Positions 44,800 to 53,726 are shown, counted from the stretch's first letter. The stretch is 64,000 bases of DNA from Myxococcales bacterium (GCA_016706225.1 JADJKB010000003.1:1240001-1304000); one strand, 5' to 3'. Notes: generated by a model from the sequence alone, not told the origin. Numbers and translations: made by a program.

Positions 44800-45906
44800 A
44801 TGAGCGAGAAGCGCGACTTTTACGAGGTCCTCGAGGTCCCGAAGGACGCCGCGGCGGACGACATCCGCAAGGCGTACCGGAAAGCTGCGCTCAAATACCA
44901 CCCGGACCGAAACCCCGGCGACGCCGCTGCCGAGGAGAAATTCAAGGAGGCCACCGAGGCCTACAGCGTGCTCTCGGACGAGCAGAAGAAGGAGCAGTAC
45001 GACCGCTTCGGCCACGCCGGATTGGGCCAGGGAGGCTTCGACTTCCAGCACGCCGGGGTCGGCGACATCCTCAGCCAGTTCCAGGATCTGTTCTCGGACT
45101 TCTTCGGAGGCTTCGGCGGTTTTTCAGGGGGTGGTCAGCGCCGGCGCCGCGGACCCGAGCGCGGTCAAGACGTGCGGGTCGAGGCCGCCATCAGCCTCAA
45201 GGACGCCTTTGCCGGCACCAAACACGAGGTCGGAATTCGGGGCAGCGCGCCTTGTGACACGTGCGGCGGAAGCGGCGCGCAGGCCGGCACTCGACCCGAG
45301 CGTTGTTCGCAGTGCAACGGCAACGGCCAGGTGACGACCCAGCGTGGGTTCATCATGTTCAGCACCACGTGCCCGCGCTGCCGCGGCACCGGCGAGCACA
45401 TCGCAAAACCCTGCGAGTCTTGCTCGGGCACACGCTACGTCGAGAAGAAGCGGAAGGTGCTGGTCACCTTCCCAGCTGGCATCGATACCGGGCAGACGTT
45501 GCGTGTTCCAGGACAAGGCATGCCCGGTCCCGCCAACGGTGTGCCCGGCGACTTGTACGTCGACGTCGTGCTCGAAGAGGACGCGACGTTTCAGCGCGAC
45601 GGACAGGACCTGGTAGCACGCCGACAGATCTCGTTCCCGGAAGCGGCGCTCGGCGGCGACGTCACACTGGAGCTACCCGACGGAGTCAGCGTCAGCGCCG
45701 ACGTCCCGGCGGGCACTCAACCCGGTACCGTGATCAGCATTCGGGGCAAAGGCATGCCACGGCTCGACGGGCGGGGCCGGGGTGACTTGCACATCGTGGT
45801 CGAGGTTGCAGTCCCGAAGAAGCTCAGCCGGCGCGCGAAGAAGCTCTTGCAAGAGCTCGAAGAAGAGCTGGGCGAGAGCGACGACAAAGAAGCCTGCGTG
45901 GGCTGA
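44800..45906 (+). CDS. dnaJ: Chaperone protein DnaJ
   Basis: Hsp40 co-chaperone of DnaK. The J domain (residues 1-70) has the HPD tripeptide at 34-36. It is followed by a Gly/Phe-rich region, four CxxCxG zinc motifs (CDTCGGSG, CSQCNGNG, CPRCRGTG, CESCSGTR) between residues ~145 and 210, and the C-terminal substrate domains. The fourth zinc motif lacks the final glycine. ATG 44800 begins SEKRDFYEVLEV; the frame upstream of it belongs to another gene. No dnaK or grpE in the window. Confidence 0.94.
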   Translation: MSEKRDFYEVLEVPKDAAADDIRKAYRKAALKYHPDRNPGDAAAEEKFKEATEAYSVLSDEQKKEQYDRFGHAGLGQGGFDFQHAGVGDILSQFQDLFSDFFGGFGGFSGGGQRRRRGPERGQDVRVEAAISLKDAFAGTKHEVGIRGSAPCDTCGGSGAQAGTRPERCSQCNGNGQVTTQRGFIMFSTTCPRCRGTGEHIAKPCESCSGTRYVEKKRKVLVTFPAGIDTGQTLRVPGQGMPGPANGVPGDLYVDVVLEEDATFQRDGQDLVARRQISFPEAALGGDVTLELPDGVSVSADVPAGTQPGTVISIRGKGMPRLDGRGRGDLHIVVEVAVPKKLSRRAKKLLQELEEELGESDDKEACVG

Positions 45907-45929
45907 ACCGCACCTGCGGCAAGACGCTG

Positions 45930-47234
45930 TCAGCCGAAGCGCGCGCCCAGCTTGCCGAGCGAGTCGAGGGTGTCGCCCCAGCTGGACGGCTGGGAGTCTT
46001 GGCACAAAAAGCGCTCGATTTCCGGCAGCGCCGCGATGGCTCGATCCACACGCGGGTCACTGCCCTTGGCGTAGGCGCCCAGCGTGATCAGGTCGCGTTT
46101 GTCCTCGTAGACCCCCACCAGCGCTCGCACCTTCCTCGCAGCCTCGAGGTGCTCCCGCTCGACCACCGCGTCCATCACCCGCGATAACGACTGCACTGCA
46201 TCGATCGCTGGGTAGTGGCCGCGAGCCGCGATGCGCCGATCCATGACGATGTGACCATCGAGGATGCCGCGCACTTCGTCGGCGATGGGTTCGTCCATGT
46301 CGCCCCCTTCGACGAGCACCGTGTAGATGGCTGTGATGGCACCCTTGTCACTTTGTCCGCTGCGCTCCAGCAAGCGCGGCAAGAGCGCAAACACACTCGG
46401 CGGGTACCCGCGTCGAGCCGGCGGCTCCCCCGCCGCCAAGCCCACCTCGCGCTGGGCGCGCGCGACTCGCGTCACCGAGTCGACCAGCAGCATCACACTC
46501 TTGCCTGCGTCGCGGAAACTCTCGGCCACGGCCGTTGCAACCTGCACCGCTCGCAGACGCTCGAGCGCCGGTGCGTCACTGGTCGCCACGACCACCACGG
46601 AGCGACGCCGGCCGGCTTCGCCCAAGGAGTGCTCCAGAAAATCTCCGACCTCTCGACCTCGCTCACCGACGAGGGCGACGACCACGACGTCCGCCGTGGT
46701 GCCGCGGGCGATCGCACCGAGCAACGTGCTCTTGCCGACACCCGACCCAGCAAACAAACCGACACGCTGGCCGACCCCCAGGGTCATGAGCCCGTCGATG
46801 GCGCGTACTCCCGTCGCCATCGGCTCAGTCACCGGGCGCCGCCCCAGGGCAGGCGGCGGCGCGCGGTCCACCGGAACCGAAACGAGTCCGGGCGGCAGCG
46901 GCTGACCATCCGCGGCACGACCGAGGCCGTCGAGCACACGACCGAGCAACCCGGGTCCGGTCCCGACCGAGAGCGGTGCGCCCGTCGACTCGACGGGATC
47001 GTCCACCCCGACACCGGTGAGCTCTCCGAGCGGGATGGCGACTGCCTCGCCGGCGTCGAAACCCACGATCTCGGCCGACAGCGGCGAACCCCGGCGCTTC
47101 AGCACCACCACGTCGCCAACCCGCGCACCCGGCAGCGCCAACCGCACCGAGAGCCCGGTTACCGCCCGGACTCGCCCCTCGACCAGGAGCGCCGGGGACT
47201 CCGCCAGGCGGGCCTTGAGGGCGTCGAAATCCAT
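45930..47234 (-). CDS. FliI/SctN-type secretion ATPase, isolated
   Basis: F1-beta-like ATPase of flagellar and type III export systems. The P-loop is FAGSGVGKST (residues 161-170) and the Walker B region LLVDSVTRVARAQREV; TEPMATGVRAIDGL and RGYPPSVFALLPRLLERSG are typical of FliI/SctN. Length (434) is right. No other flagellar or type III gene is near: it sits between dnaJ and a lipoprotein gene. Myxobacteria lack flagella, so it may serve a partial T3SS encoded elsewhere. ATG 47234 is chosen because the N-terminal extension from 47309 has no homology. Confidence 0.85.
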   Translation of the reverse strand: MDFDALKARLAESPALLVEGRVRAVTGLSVRLALPGARVGDVVVLKRRGSPLSAEIVGFDAGEAVAIPLGELTGVGVDDPVESTGAPLSVGTGPGLLGRVLDGLGRAADGQPLPPGLVSVPVDRAPPPALGRRPVTEPMATGVRAIDGLMTLGVGQRVGLFAGSGVGKSTLLGAIARGTTADVVVVALVGERGREVGDFLEHSLGEAGRRRSVVVVATSDAPALERLRAVQVATAVAESFRDAGKSVMLLVDSVTRVARAQREVGLAAGEPPARRGYPPSVFALLPRLLERSGQSDKGAITAIYTVLVEGGDMDEPIADEVRGILDGHIVMDRRIAARGHYPAIDAVQSLSRVMDAVVEREHLEAARKVRALVGVYEDKRDLITLGAYAKGSDPRVDRAIAALPEIERFLCQDSQPSSWGDTLDSLGKLGARFG

Positions 47235-47318
47235 GCGCCGTCGAGGGTACGGCTCCCGCCCGGCCGAGCCAACACCCAAGAGTTGCCCCCACTCGGGCAG
47301 AGGTGCCACGCTTTTGCC

Positions 47319-47963
47319 GTGCGGACCCTGCTTTTTCTAATCGCGGCCGTCGCGCTCGGCCAGGCCGGTTGCCGGGTGTCGGCGAGCGCCAACCTCAACG
47401 CCGGTAACAAGAAGGGTGAGGAGTTCGACGACGAGCCCCCTGTTCAGGGACAGGGCCAGACGGACCCAATGCCGTCGGAGTACGCACTGCTCGGCGCGCG
47501 CCACGACGTCACCCTCGCGCCGGACAAGAAGACTCCCGTCTGTAGCTGCCTCGCCGCTGCGCTCGGCGGGCCAGGCGATCCCGCGTTCAAGTGGGCGGGA
47601 CCGGTTCCTGCAATCGACGCCGAGTCGCAACTGGTGATCGCCGTCAGCTCCGAGGGCATCGCCTGCCCGGACGCGAAGGAAGACAACCTGGGCGCCTCGT
47701 ACTGGGGTTACAGGCTCTCTGGTGACGACGTGATCGTCACCGTCGAAAACTCCCGCAACGGCCGGCCCATCATGGGAGGCGCGATCATTCCGAAACCCCT
47801 GGGTGATGGCCAGGTGTACGTGAAGCCTGCGAGCAAGGCCGTGCCGTACGGCAAGCCGCTCGCGACGGCCGACAAAGTCTGCAAGCTCGGCAATCCAGGT
47901 CCGGTCCGCAAGTCGGGGAAGAGGCCCGCCGGCAGCGCCGAAGAAGAAGACGACAACTGGTGA
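47319..47963 (+). CDS. Lipoprotein of unknown function
   Basis: The signal peptide ends in GQAGC. The mature ~195 residues contain VCSCLAAALGGPGDPAFKW and a conserved-looking SYWGYRLSGDDV stretch, probably a beta-rich domain with three cysteines. It ends in an acidic DDNW tail. GTG 47319 gives the signal; a longer frame upstream is the opposite-strand shadow of the ATPase. It is convergent with the kinase gene, 5 bp away. Confidence 0.55.
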   Translation: MRTLLFLIAAVALGQAGCRVSASANLNAGNKKGEEFDDEPPVQGQGQTDPMPSEYALLGARHDVTLAPDKKTPVCSCLAAALGGPGDPAFKWAGPVPAIDAESQLVIAVSSEGIACPDAKEDNLGASYWGYRLSGDDVIVTVENSRNGRPIMGGAIIPKPLGDGQVYVKPASKAVPYGKPLATADKVCKLGNPGPVRKSGKRPAGSAEEEDDNW

Positions 47964-47967
47964 CGCT

Positions 47968-49098
47968 TCAGCCGGTCTGAACGCCGAGCGCCTTGGCCAG
48001 CGCCGCGCGCCGCTCGTGGATCACCGTCCCGAGATTCGAAACCACGAACGCGGCAAACTGGTCCTTGGGAACGGGCGAGCAGACCTCGGCGTAGGCGTAC
48101 TGGATCGCGCGCCGCATGTCCGCGGCTGAATCGAAGCGATCTTGCGGCTCACGCGACATGGCGCGATGCACGATCTCCGCCACCGCGCGCGGTGTCCCCG
48201 GGGGAAGCGGCGGCAAAGGCTCGCCGAACTTGATCTGGCGAACCACCGTCGCAATGTCACCTTCGTAGGGCAATCGGCTGGAAATCAGGCGGTAGAGCAC
48301 CACCCCCGCCGCCCACACGTCGGTGCGCCGGTCAGGTGACAAGCGCAGCACCTGCTCCGGTGCCATGTAACTCACCTTGCCCTTGAGCACGCCGGTTCGG
48401 GTCACCTCGGCCAAACGCTCGGATGCCTTCGCCACGCCGAAGTCGATCAGCTTCACGTCGCCGGACGAGCTCAACATGATGTTGGCCGGCGAGACGTCGC
48501 GATGCACCAGGTTGACGAGCTCACCGTTCTTGTCGCGCAGCTCGTGGGCGTTGTGCAGTCCCAAGCACGCCTCGCCGACGATGCGCAGGGCAATCGACAG
48601 CGGGACCTCTTTGCCCTTGGCGCTCATGGTCCTGAGCAACGCGCTCAGCGAATCCCCCTCGACCCACTCGAGCGCGACGAACGGAATGTCGCCGTGCATA
48701 CCCACGTCGCGGATCGAGACCACGTTCGGGTGGCGGATCTCCGACAGCAGGCGCGCCTCGTCCAGGAACATGTGAACGAAGGACAGGTCCGCCGACAGGT
48801 TCGGTAACAGAGTCTTCAGCGCGACCACCTCGCGCTCGCCGCTGCGGCGTTGCCGGGATGCCAGCCACACCACAGCCATGCCGCCCTTTGCGATCTGCGT
48901 GACCAGCTGGTAGCGGCCCACGTATCCACCCGCCGCGAGAGGTGTTGGGATCGCAGGCACCAGCGGCGGCTCCGACGCCATGCTCACGACCCGCGCCCAC
49001 CGGCTTGCGAGTGGGCTCGTCTCAGTGAAAGTGTCCTCCCCCCAGTCGCTCTCAGGCGGTTTGTCGGGAGGCCCCTCTGGCGGATCGCGTTGATTCAT
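47968..49098 (-). CDS. Ser/Thr protein kinase, catalytically complete
   Basis: Eukaryote-like kinase. Gly-rich loop KGGMAVVW (residues 71-78), catalytic Lys95, Glu114, HRDVSPAN (199-206), DFG (219-221) and APE (246-248) are all intact. A ~55-residue acidic N-terminal leader precedes the kinase domain, and about 50 residues follow it with no membrane helix, so it is soluble. ATG 49098 is preferred; the frame to 49473 has no kinase features. It contrasts with the pseudokinase at 14749. Confidence 0.85.
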   Translation of the reverse strand: MNQRDPPEGPPDKPPESDWGEDTFTETSPLASRWARVVSMASEPPLVPAIPTPLAAGGYVGRYQLVTQIAKGGMAVVWLASRQRRSGEREVVALKTLLPNLSADLSFVHMFLDEARLLSEIRHPNVVSIRDVGMHGDIPFVALEWVEGDSLSALLRTMSAKGKEVPLSIALRIVGEACLGLHNAHELRDKNGELVNLVHRDVSPANIMLSSSGDVKLIDFGVAKASERLAEVTRTGVLKGKVSYMAPEQVLRLSPDRRTDVWAAGVVLYRLISSRLPYEGDIATVVRQIKFGEPLPPLPPGTPRAVAEIVHRAMSREPQDRFDSAADMRRAIQYAYAEVCSPVPKDQFAAFVVSNLGTVIHERRAALAKALGVQTG

Positions 49099-49381
49099 CC
49101 GGAGTCCAGACCGTCTCAGAATACAGAGCCAGGGGCCCTGAGCAAAAAGGGCACTCGCGGCGGGCTTATCCCGCGGTGAAACCGCGGGCGGCGCTGGGGA
49201 AGACAACGGACCCGAGGCTCGGTGTCGCCAAGCCCGGTCGAACAAAGTCCGACCTCGGCCGCGGAAAAGACGACTGCACACTCGCCCAGTGATATGGATT
49301 TCCGAGCGCATGTCCGACCGTGGCTTCGAAGCTGCACCGCCGTTTCGGCTGATCTCCCCCGGAGCGCCCGCTGCGCGCCCG

Positions 49382-50083
49382 ATGTCAGCGTCGCCCACGT
49401 TCCACGTCGCACGACAAGACGCGGTCGCTTGGCTCCAGACCCTGCCGACCGCGAGCGCGGATCTGATCATCACCGACCCTGCCTACGAGTCGCTGGAGAA
49501 ACACCGCGCTGTCGGCACGACGACTCGGCTCAAGCGCAGCAAGGCCAGCAGCAACGACTGGTTTCACATCTTCCCCAACGCGCGCTTCCCGGCGCTCTTC
49601 AGCGAGCTGTACCGCGTGCTCGCGAACCATCGCCACCTCTACATGTTCTCGGATCAAGAGACGATGTTCGTGGTGAAGCCCATCGCGGAGCAGGTTGGCT
49701 TCAAGTTCTGGAAGGCCTTGATCTGGGACAAAGAGAGCTTGGGCATGGGGTACCACTACCGCTCACGCCATGAGCTCATCTTGTTCTTCGAGAAGGGCAA
49801 GCGCCGGCTCGCCGATCTGTCAATCGCCGACGTGCTCCGCTGCCCGCGCATCCGCGGCGGTTACCCCGCCGAGAAACCAACCGCGCTTTCGGAGATCCTG
49901 ATCCGCCAGAGCACCGACCCGGGAGCTCTGGTGCTGGATCCGTTCACGGGCTCGGGATCGGTCGGCGTCGCCGCCGCCGCCCTGGGCCGGAATTTTCGCG
50001 GCACCGACGTGTGTGAAGAGGCGGTTCGGACGGCTGAAGCACGCCTCGCCGAAGCGGGTGCCCAGCGAGACGACAGCATGTAG
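49382..50083 (+). CDS. Site-specific DNA methyltransferase (N6-adenine or N4-cytosine)
   Basis: SAM-dependent amino-methyltransferase. The catalytic DPAY (motif IV, residues ~35) precedes the SAM-binding LDPFTGSGSVGVAA (motif I) near the C-terminus, which is the beta-type order. YESLEKHRAVGTTTRLK directly after DPAY marks a subfamily found in chromosomes and phages. Starts at 49310 or 49289 are also possible; ATG 49382 matches the usual N-terminus best. The nuclease-like gene 9 bp downstream suggests a restriction-modification pair. Confidence 0.85.
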   Translation: MSASPTFHVARQDAVAWLQTLPTASADLIITDPAYESLEKHRAVGTTTRLKRSKASSNDWFHIFPNARFPALFSELYRVLANHRHLYMFSDQETMFVVKPIAEQVGFKFWKALIWDKESLGMGYHYRSRHELILFFEKGKRRLADLSIADVLRCPRIRGGYPAEKPTALSEILIRQSTDPGALVLDPFTGSGSVGVAAAALGRNFRGTDVCEEAVRTAEARLAEAGAQRDDSM

Positions 50084-50086
50084 AGT
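50081..50086 (+). promoter_or_regulatory. Possible -10 hexamer TAGAGT
   Basis: TAGAGT overlaps the methyltransferase stop and lies 6 nt before GTG 50093, so the nuclease might have its own leaderless transcript. Confidence 0.3.
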
Positions 50087-50092
50087 CTTCGC

Positions 50093-50578
50093 GTGGGGAT
50101 GACCGGCAACCAGTATAGAAGGCTCGTCGCTCGCTACATTCTGTCTGCGTACGCGGGGCGTGGAATTCAACTCTACGAAGAGGTGAGCCTCGGCACGAGC
50201 ATCATCGGCAAACAGCGGCGGGTCGATCTGCTCTTGGTGTTGCCAACGAGCGGGGACGCGCTGGCTCTCGAGTGCAAGTACCAGGACTCGTCCGGCACGA
50301 CCGACGAGAAGATCCCCTACGCACTGGAAGATCTGAAGGCCCTGCGGATCCCGGCGGTCATTGCCTACGCCGGGGCGGGCTGGTCCCACGGCGTCATGCA
50401 CCTGCTTCAGAGCTCGTCGCTGGCTGCCTTCTGTCTGCCCGACGACACCTTCAAACCCACGCCGCGCAAACAGGGCGACTCGATCGACAGCGGCACCTGG
50501 CAACTCGACCACGTGCTCGCCCAGACCTTTCGCTGGTGGGACGTCGTGCTCTCGGGGCGGACGCCGCTGCTGGTATGA
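50093..50578 (+). CDS. PD-(D/E)XK nuclease, candidate restriction enzyme
   Basis: 161 residues. The nuclease core reads RRVDLLLVLP and ALECKYQ, giving Asp45, Glu60 and Lys62 (D-X14-E-X-K) with Glu29/Glu30 ahead, the usual PD-(D/E)XK layout. I do not recognise the specific family or target site. The position right after a DNA methyltransferase gene points to a type II restriction-modification system, but it could also be a Vsr-like or repair nuclease. GTG 50093 or ATG 50099 can start it. The stop overlaps the next gene (ATGA). Confidence 0.7.
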   Translation: MGMTGNQYRRLVARYILSAYAGRGIQLYEEVSLGTSIIGKQRRVDLLLVLPTSGDALALECKYQDSSGTTDEKIPYALEDLKALRIPAVIAYAGAGWSHGVMHLLQSSSLAAFCLPDDTFKPTPRKQGDSIDSGTWQLDHVLAQTFRWWDVVLSGRTPLLV

Positions 50579-51081
50579 GTGACGAGCCGGGCACGGTGAT
50601 CTGGGCGCGGCGAGCGCCCGGCCTGCGCGTCGTGCTGTTCTTGATCTTCGCTGCCAGCTTGCCCTTCACCTGGACGGAAGAGACCGAGAAGGGGTGCAGC
50701 GGCGGCGCCGCTGGCGCACCCGTGCTGCGCACCGGCTGGGAACATCTGAGTCACAGCTTCGAGGCGTTTGCCTGGGTGCTCTTGTTCGCGCTCAGCCCGA
50801 TTGCGCTCATCTTCCTGATTCGCCAGAGCCGCACCTGGGTTCGCCTACTCGCGCACGTCATCGCCGCGTTCTCGAGCGCGCTGCTATTCGGGCTCGCGCA
50901 CTTCGCCGCGACCTTCACCCTCTTCAGCCACATTCGGCTGTTTCCGCCGGCGCTGATCGGGCTCGGGGCCGCCGCGGCGGCCGCCCTCGAGGCGGCAGCG
51001 CGTGCGCTCGGGGAGCTCGGGCAGCTGATCCGCGAACGCCGCGCGCGCAAGGCCCTCGAAAACCCGCCGGCACCCGAGTAG
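50575..51081 (+). CDS. Hypothetical membrane protein
   Basis: 168 residues with about four hydrophobic segments and a Glu/Arg-rich cytosolic tail. ATG 50575 overlaps the nuclease stop by 4 bp (ATGA), so it is translationally coupled to the nuclease. No motif is recognised. Whether it belongs functionally to the restriction-modification pair is unknown. Confidence 0.55.
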   Translation: MSDEPGTVIWARRAPGLRVVLFLIFAASLPFTWTEETEKGCSGGAAGAPVLRTGWEHLSHSFEAFAWVLLFALSPIALIFLIRQSRTWVRLLAHVIAAFSSALLFGLAHFAATFTLFSHIRLFPPALIGLGAAAAAALEAAARALGELGQLIRERRARKALENPPAPE

Positions 51082-51103
51082 CGCGCGTGCGATACTGCCC
51101 GCA

Positions 51104-52651
51104 ATGCGAAGCCTGGGCTGGGTGGTGGGCGGGGCGCTGAGTGCGACGTTGCTCGTTGCGGCGTGCGGCGGTGACGACGCCGGCGGCGGGGGTGGTTCCG
51201 GCGGCGGAACGGGAGGACTTGGCGGCGTCAGCGGCTCCGGCGGCTCCGGCCTCACGGGCGGCAGCGGCGGGGCGGGCGGCAGCGGTGCGGGTGGCAGCGG
51301 CGCCGCGGGCGGGACCGGCGGCAGTGGCGGCGTGAGCGGAGGAGGCACCGGCGGCGCTGCGGGCAGCGGCGGAACCGGGGGACCGAGCCCACTGCCCTAC
51401 GACCTGCACATGCTCGACCGCCTGCAGTGCAAGTACGACAAGGGTGCGCTCACGACCGAGACGGTCGGCCCCAGCGTACCGCACGGCGACACGCTGCCGT
51501 TCGAGCACATCGTGGTGTTGATGATGGAGAACCGCAGCTTCGACCACTACTTCTCGAAGCTGCCGGCCTACGGCGTGAAGGACGTCGACGTCGCGACGGA
51601 TCAGGACTTCAACATCGACCCGACGAACGGCGAGAAGATCTACCGGTTCCACGAGACCCGCTTCTGCATTCAGGACGTGGACCACGACTGGGAGCCGGTT
51701 CACGAGCAGTGGAACCAGGGCAAGATGGACGGCTTCGTGAAGACGAACAACCCGGGCGGCGCGCGGGCCATGGGTTATCACGATCAGAACGATTTCCCGT
51801 TTTATTACTGGATGGCCAAGACGTTCTCGATCAGCGATCGGTTCTTCTCGTCCACGCTCGGTCCGACCTGGCCCAACCGTTTCTTCTTCTACGCGGGGAC
51901 GGCTTGGGGAAACACCAAGACCGAGACGGTCGATCCGATCGCCGACCCCATCTACAAGACGGCGCCGCGGATCACGGATCTGATGAAGGCCGCCGGCAAG
52001 TCCTTCAAGGTCTATCGCGACGGCATCACGTCGTTCGCCACGGTGTTCGGCCTCACCAGCGAGAATCTGGGTGGAAAGATGTCCGACTTCAACTCGGACG
52101 TGGCCAACGACACTCTGCCGGGCCTGGTGCTGCTCGATCCGGCGTTCAGCGGCCCGTATCAGAACGACGAACATCCGCCGAGCAACCCGCAGCTCGGGCA
52201 GAAGCTCGTGGCGGACGTGTACGCCACGCTCACCTCGAACCCGGCGGTCTGGAAGAAGACGGTGTTCTTCCTGATCTACGACGAACACGGCGGCTACTAC
52301 GACCACGTGCCGCCACCACAGGCCTGTGAGCCCGACTTGATCCTGCCCTACTCCCACAGCTACAGCAGGCTCGGCGTTCGCGTCCCGATCATCGTGGCGT
52401 CGCCGTACGTGAAGGCCGGCTACGTCAGCCATTTCCAGGCGGACCTGACCAGCGTGACGCGCTTCATCGAGAACCGCTTCGATCTCCCGGCGCTCACCGC
52501 ACGCGATGCGAACGCCTGGCCGATGCTGGACCTGTTCGACTTCGCGAGCCCGCCGTTCCTGACGCCACCCACCGGAGCGCCCAGCGCCATGCCCGACGCA
52601 GCGCACATCAAGTGGTGCGAGACGAATCCGCCCGGAACCGGCAAACCTTGA
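51104..52651 (+). CDS. Phospholipase C/acid phosphatase (AcpA) family lipoprotein
   Basis: The signal peptide ends in VAAC and is followed by ~75 residues of Gly/Ser/Ala spacer. The enzyme domain has VVLMMENRSFDHYF (residue ~140), FFSSTLGPTWPNRFFF, IYDEHGGYYDHVPPP (~392) and GVRVPIIVASPYV, the standard blocks of the phosphoesterase family that includes bacterial phospholipase C and AcpA. So it is a surface or secreted phosphodiesterase acting on phospholipids or phosphomonoesters; the head-group preference cannot be read. 515 residues. Confidence 0.85.
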   Translation: MRSLGWVVGGALSATLLVAACGGDDAGGGGGSGGGTGGLGGVSGSGGSGLTGGSGGAGGSGAGGSGAAGGTGGSGGVSGGGTGGAAGSGGTGGPSPLPYDLHMLDRLQCKYDKGALTTETVGPSVPHGDTLPFEHIVVLMMENRSFDHYFSKLPAYGVKDVDVATDQDFNIDPTNGEKIYRFHETRFCIQDVDHDWEPVHEQWNQGKMDGFVKTNNPGGARAMGYHDQNDFPFYYWMAKTFSISDRFFSSTLGPTWPNRFFFYAGTAWGNTKTETVDPIADPIYKTAPRITDLMKAAGKSFKVYRDGITSFATVFGLTSENLGGKMSDFNSDVANDTLPGLVLLDPAFSGPYQNDEHPPSNPQLGQKLVADVYATLTSNPAVWKKTVFFLIYDEHGGYYDHVPPPQACEPDLILPYSHSYSRLGVRVPIIVASPYVKAGYVSHFQADLTSVTRFIENRFDLPALTARDANAWPMLDLFDFASPPFLTPPTGAPSAMPDAAHIKWCETNPPGTGKP

Positions 52652-52656
52652 GCCAG

Positions 52657-52686
52657 TTGCGCGCCCCGCGGCCCCGCAGCTAGGCT
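52657..52686 (+). promoter_or_regulatory. Promoter for tRNA-Leu
   Basis: -35 TTGCGC (52657-52662), 18 bp, -10 TAGGCT (52681-52686), 12 nt before the tRNA. TAGGCT is also the hexamer before the starts at 7182, 9755 and 12330, so this site supports its reading as a -10 element. Confidence 0.5.
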
Positions 52687-52698
52687 CCACCCCGACTG

Positions 52699-52782
52699 GC
52701 ACGAGTGGCGGAATTGGCAGACGCGCCGGATTTAGGTTCCGGTTTCCGAGAGGAAGTGAAGGTTCAAGTCCTTTCTCGTGCA
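52699..52782 (+). tRNA. tRNA-Leu (anticodon TAG)
   Basis: 84 nt. The acceptor stem GCACGAG pairs with CTCGTGC, followed by discriminator A. The anticodon stem CCGGA/TCCGG encloses TTTAGGT, so the anticodon is TAG (reads CTA). The long variable arm TTTCCGAGAGGAA is leucine-type, and the T loop is GGTTCAAGTCC. The CCA end is not encoded. Its 3' part is the left boundary of the integrated element. Confidence 0.95.
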
Positions 52783-52784
52783 CT
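52729..52784 (+). repeat. Left 56-bp direct repeat (attL), 3' half of tRNA-Leu
   Basis: Bases 52729-52784, from the anticodon stem to 2 nt beyond the tRNA, are identical to 55178-55233. This is the classic footprint of an element that integrated into a tRNA 3' end. Confidence 0.85.
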
Positions 52785-52885
52785 GGATTCAGTTTGGTTT
52801 TCTCGTGTTCCTGCGCGATGCGCCTCGCGACTGATCCGACCGAAAAGCGCGATGGTGGCCCACTGTTTCCCTCCGGAGGCTAGAG

Positions 52886-53719
52886 TTGGATCGTCACTCA
52901 ACGCGGAGTTCGCGGCACGTTTGGTGGGCGCCAATCCTCTTGGTGTCCTGCGGCGGCGTGTCGTCCAAGAACAACGGTCCAGACGGATCGGCCGGAGCAG
53001 GGGGAAGCGCTGGAAGCGGTGGAGGCGGAGGGAACCTGGGATCGGAATGGGCTTGCCTGAACGAACCCATCGAACCTTCCTCAGGGCTCGTCGCCAAGGT
53101 CTCCGTACGAGTTACTCCTTTTGCGTCGTCCGGCGCTGTTGATTCAGCGCTAGTTCGAACCTGTGATCCGACGGACCAGCTGTGTGCATCTCCTCTTGCC
53201 AAGGCGACCACGGACTCTGCTGGCAAGGCCAGCTTGGAATGGCCCGTCGCTCCGGCAGGCTGGAGCGGGTACTTCCGGGTAGAACGCTCCGGCTTCGTGA
53301 CCACGGATGCGTTCGTGTTCCCACCCGTGACCCAGGCAACGGACGCGGTCATGATCGAGGTTCTTAGTGAGCAAGCCGCAGATCAACTTTTCGCGTTTCT
53401 GGCAATCTCGCCCAAGAGTGACAGCGTCCAGTTGTTCAGCCGACTGTGGGATTGCACAGACACACCGGCGGAAGGGGCCGAATTCACGGCTTCCCCCGTT
53501 GGGGCCAACTCCCTTCGATGGTTTCAGTCCGGAACTGTGCCGGACACGGAGGCAAGCGCCACGGACGAGACCGGCGGCGCAGGGTACTTCAACCTCCCGG
53601 CTGGCCAGATCCATGTGAACTGGCGGGTCTCTGGAGTGCCCATTGTTGAAGCAGACGTAGGATTTCCCGCAGGACGCTTTGCGTACTTCTCTGCGATGCC
53701 GAGCAGGCTGATTCACTGA
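52886..53719 (+). CDS. Lipoprotein inside the tRNA-Leu element
   Basis: A GGAGG Shine-Dalgarno lies 6 nt before TTG 52886. A short hydrophobic signal ends in LVSC, followed by a Gly/Ser spacer, then a ~220-residue domain with several beta strands and a few cysteines (CDPTDQLC, WDCTDT). It is a GSGG-type lipoprotein like the chromosomal ones, so the element was probably exchanged among relatives. Base composition is visibly less GC-rich than the core genes. Function unknown. Confidence 0.55.
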   Translation: MDRHSTRSSRHVWWAPILLVSCGGVSSKNNGPDGSAGAGGSAGSGGGGGNLGSEWACLNEPIEPSSGLVAKVSVRVTPFASSGAVDSALVRTCDPTDQLCASPLAKATTDSAGKASLEWPVAPAGWSGYFRVERSGFVTTDAFVFPPVTQATDAVMIEVLSEQAADQLFAFLAISPKSDSVQLFSRLWDCTDTPAEGAEFTASPVGANSLRWFQSGTVPDTEASATDETGGAGYFNLPAGQIHVNWRVSGVPIVEADVGFPAGRFAYFSAMPSRLIH

Positions 53720-53726
53720 CAGCGCT

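Noticed and set aside
46215..47318. Plus-strand extension of the lipoprotein frame
   Set aside because: Opposite the FliI-type ATPase with its strong motifs; the real gene starts at GTG 47319 with a lipobox signal.
50924..52783. Long minus-strand frame starting MHEKGLEPSLPLGNRNLN
   Set aside because: It begins in the antisense of tRNA-Leu and runs opposite the phospholipase gene. This N-terminus is a known kind of tRNA-antisense annotation artefact; the same string occurs opposite the partial tRNA at 55050-55232.
52705..53142. Plus-strand frame starting inside tRNA-Leu
   Set aside because: It begins within the tRNA and overlaps the lipoprotein gene at 52886, which has a proper ribosome site and lipobox.
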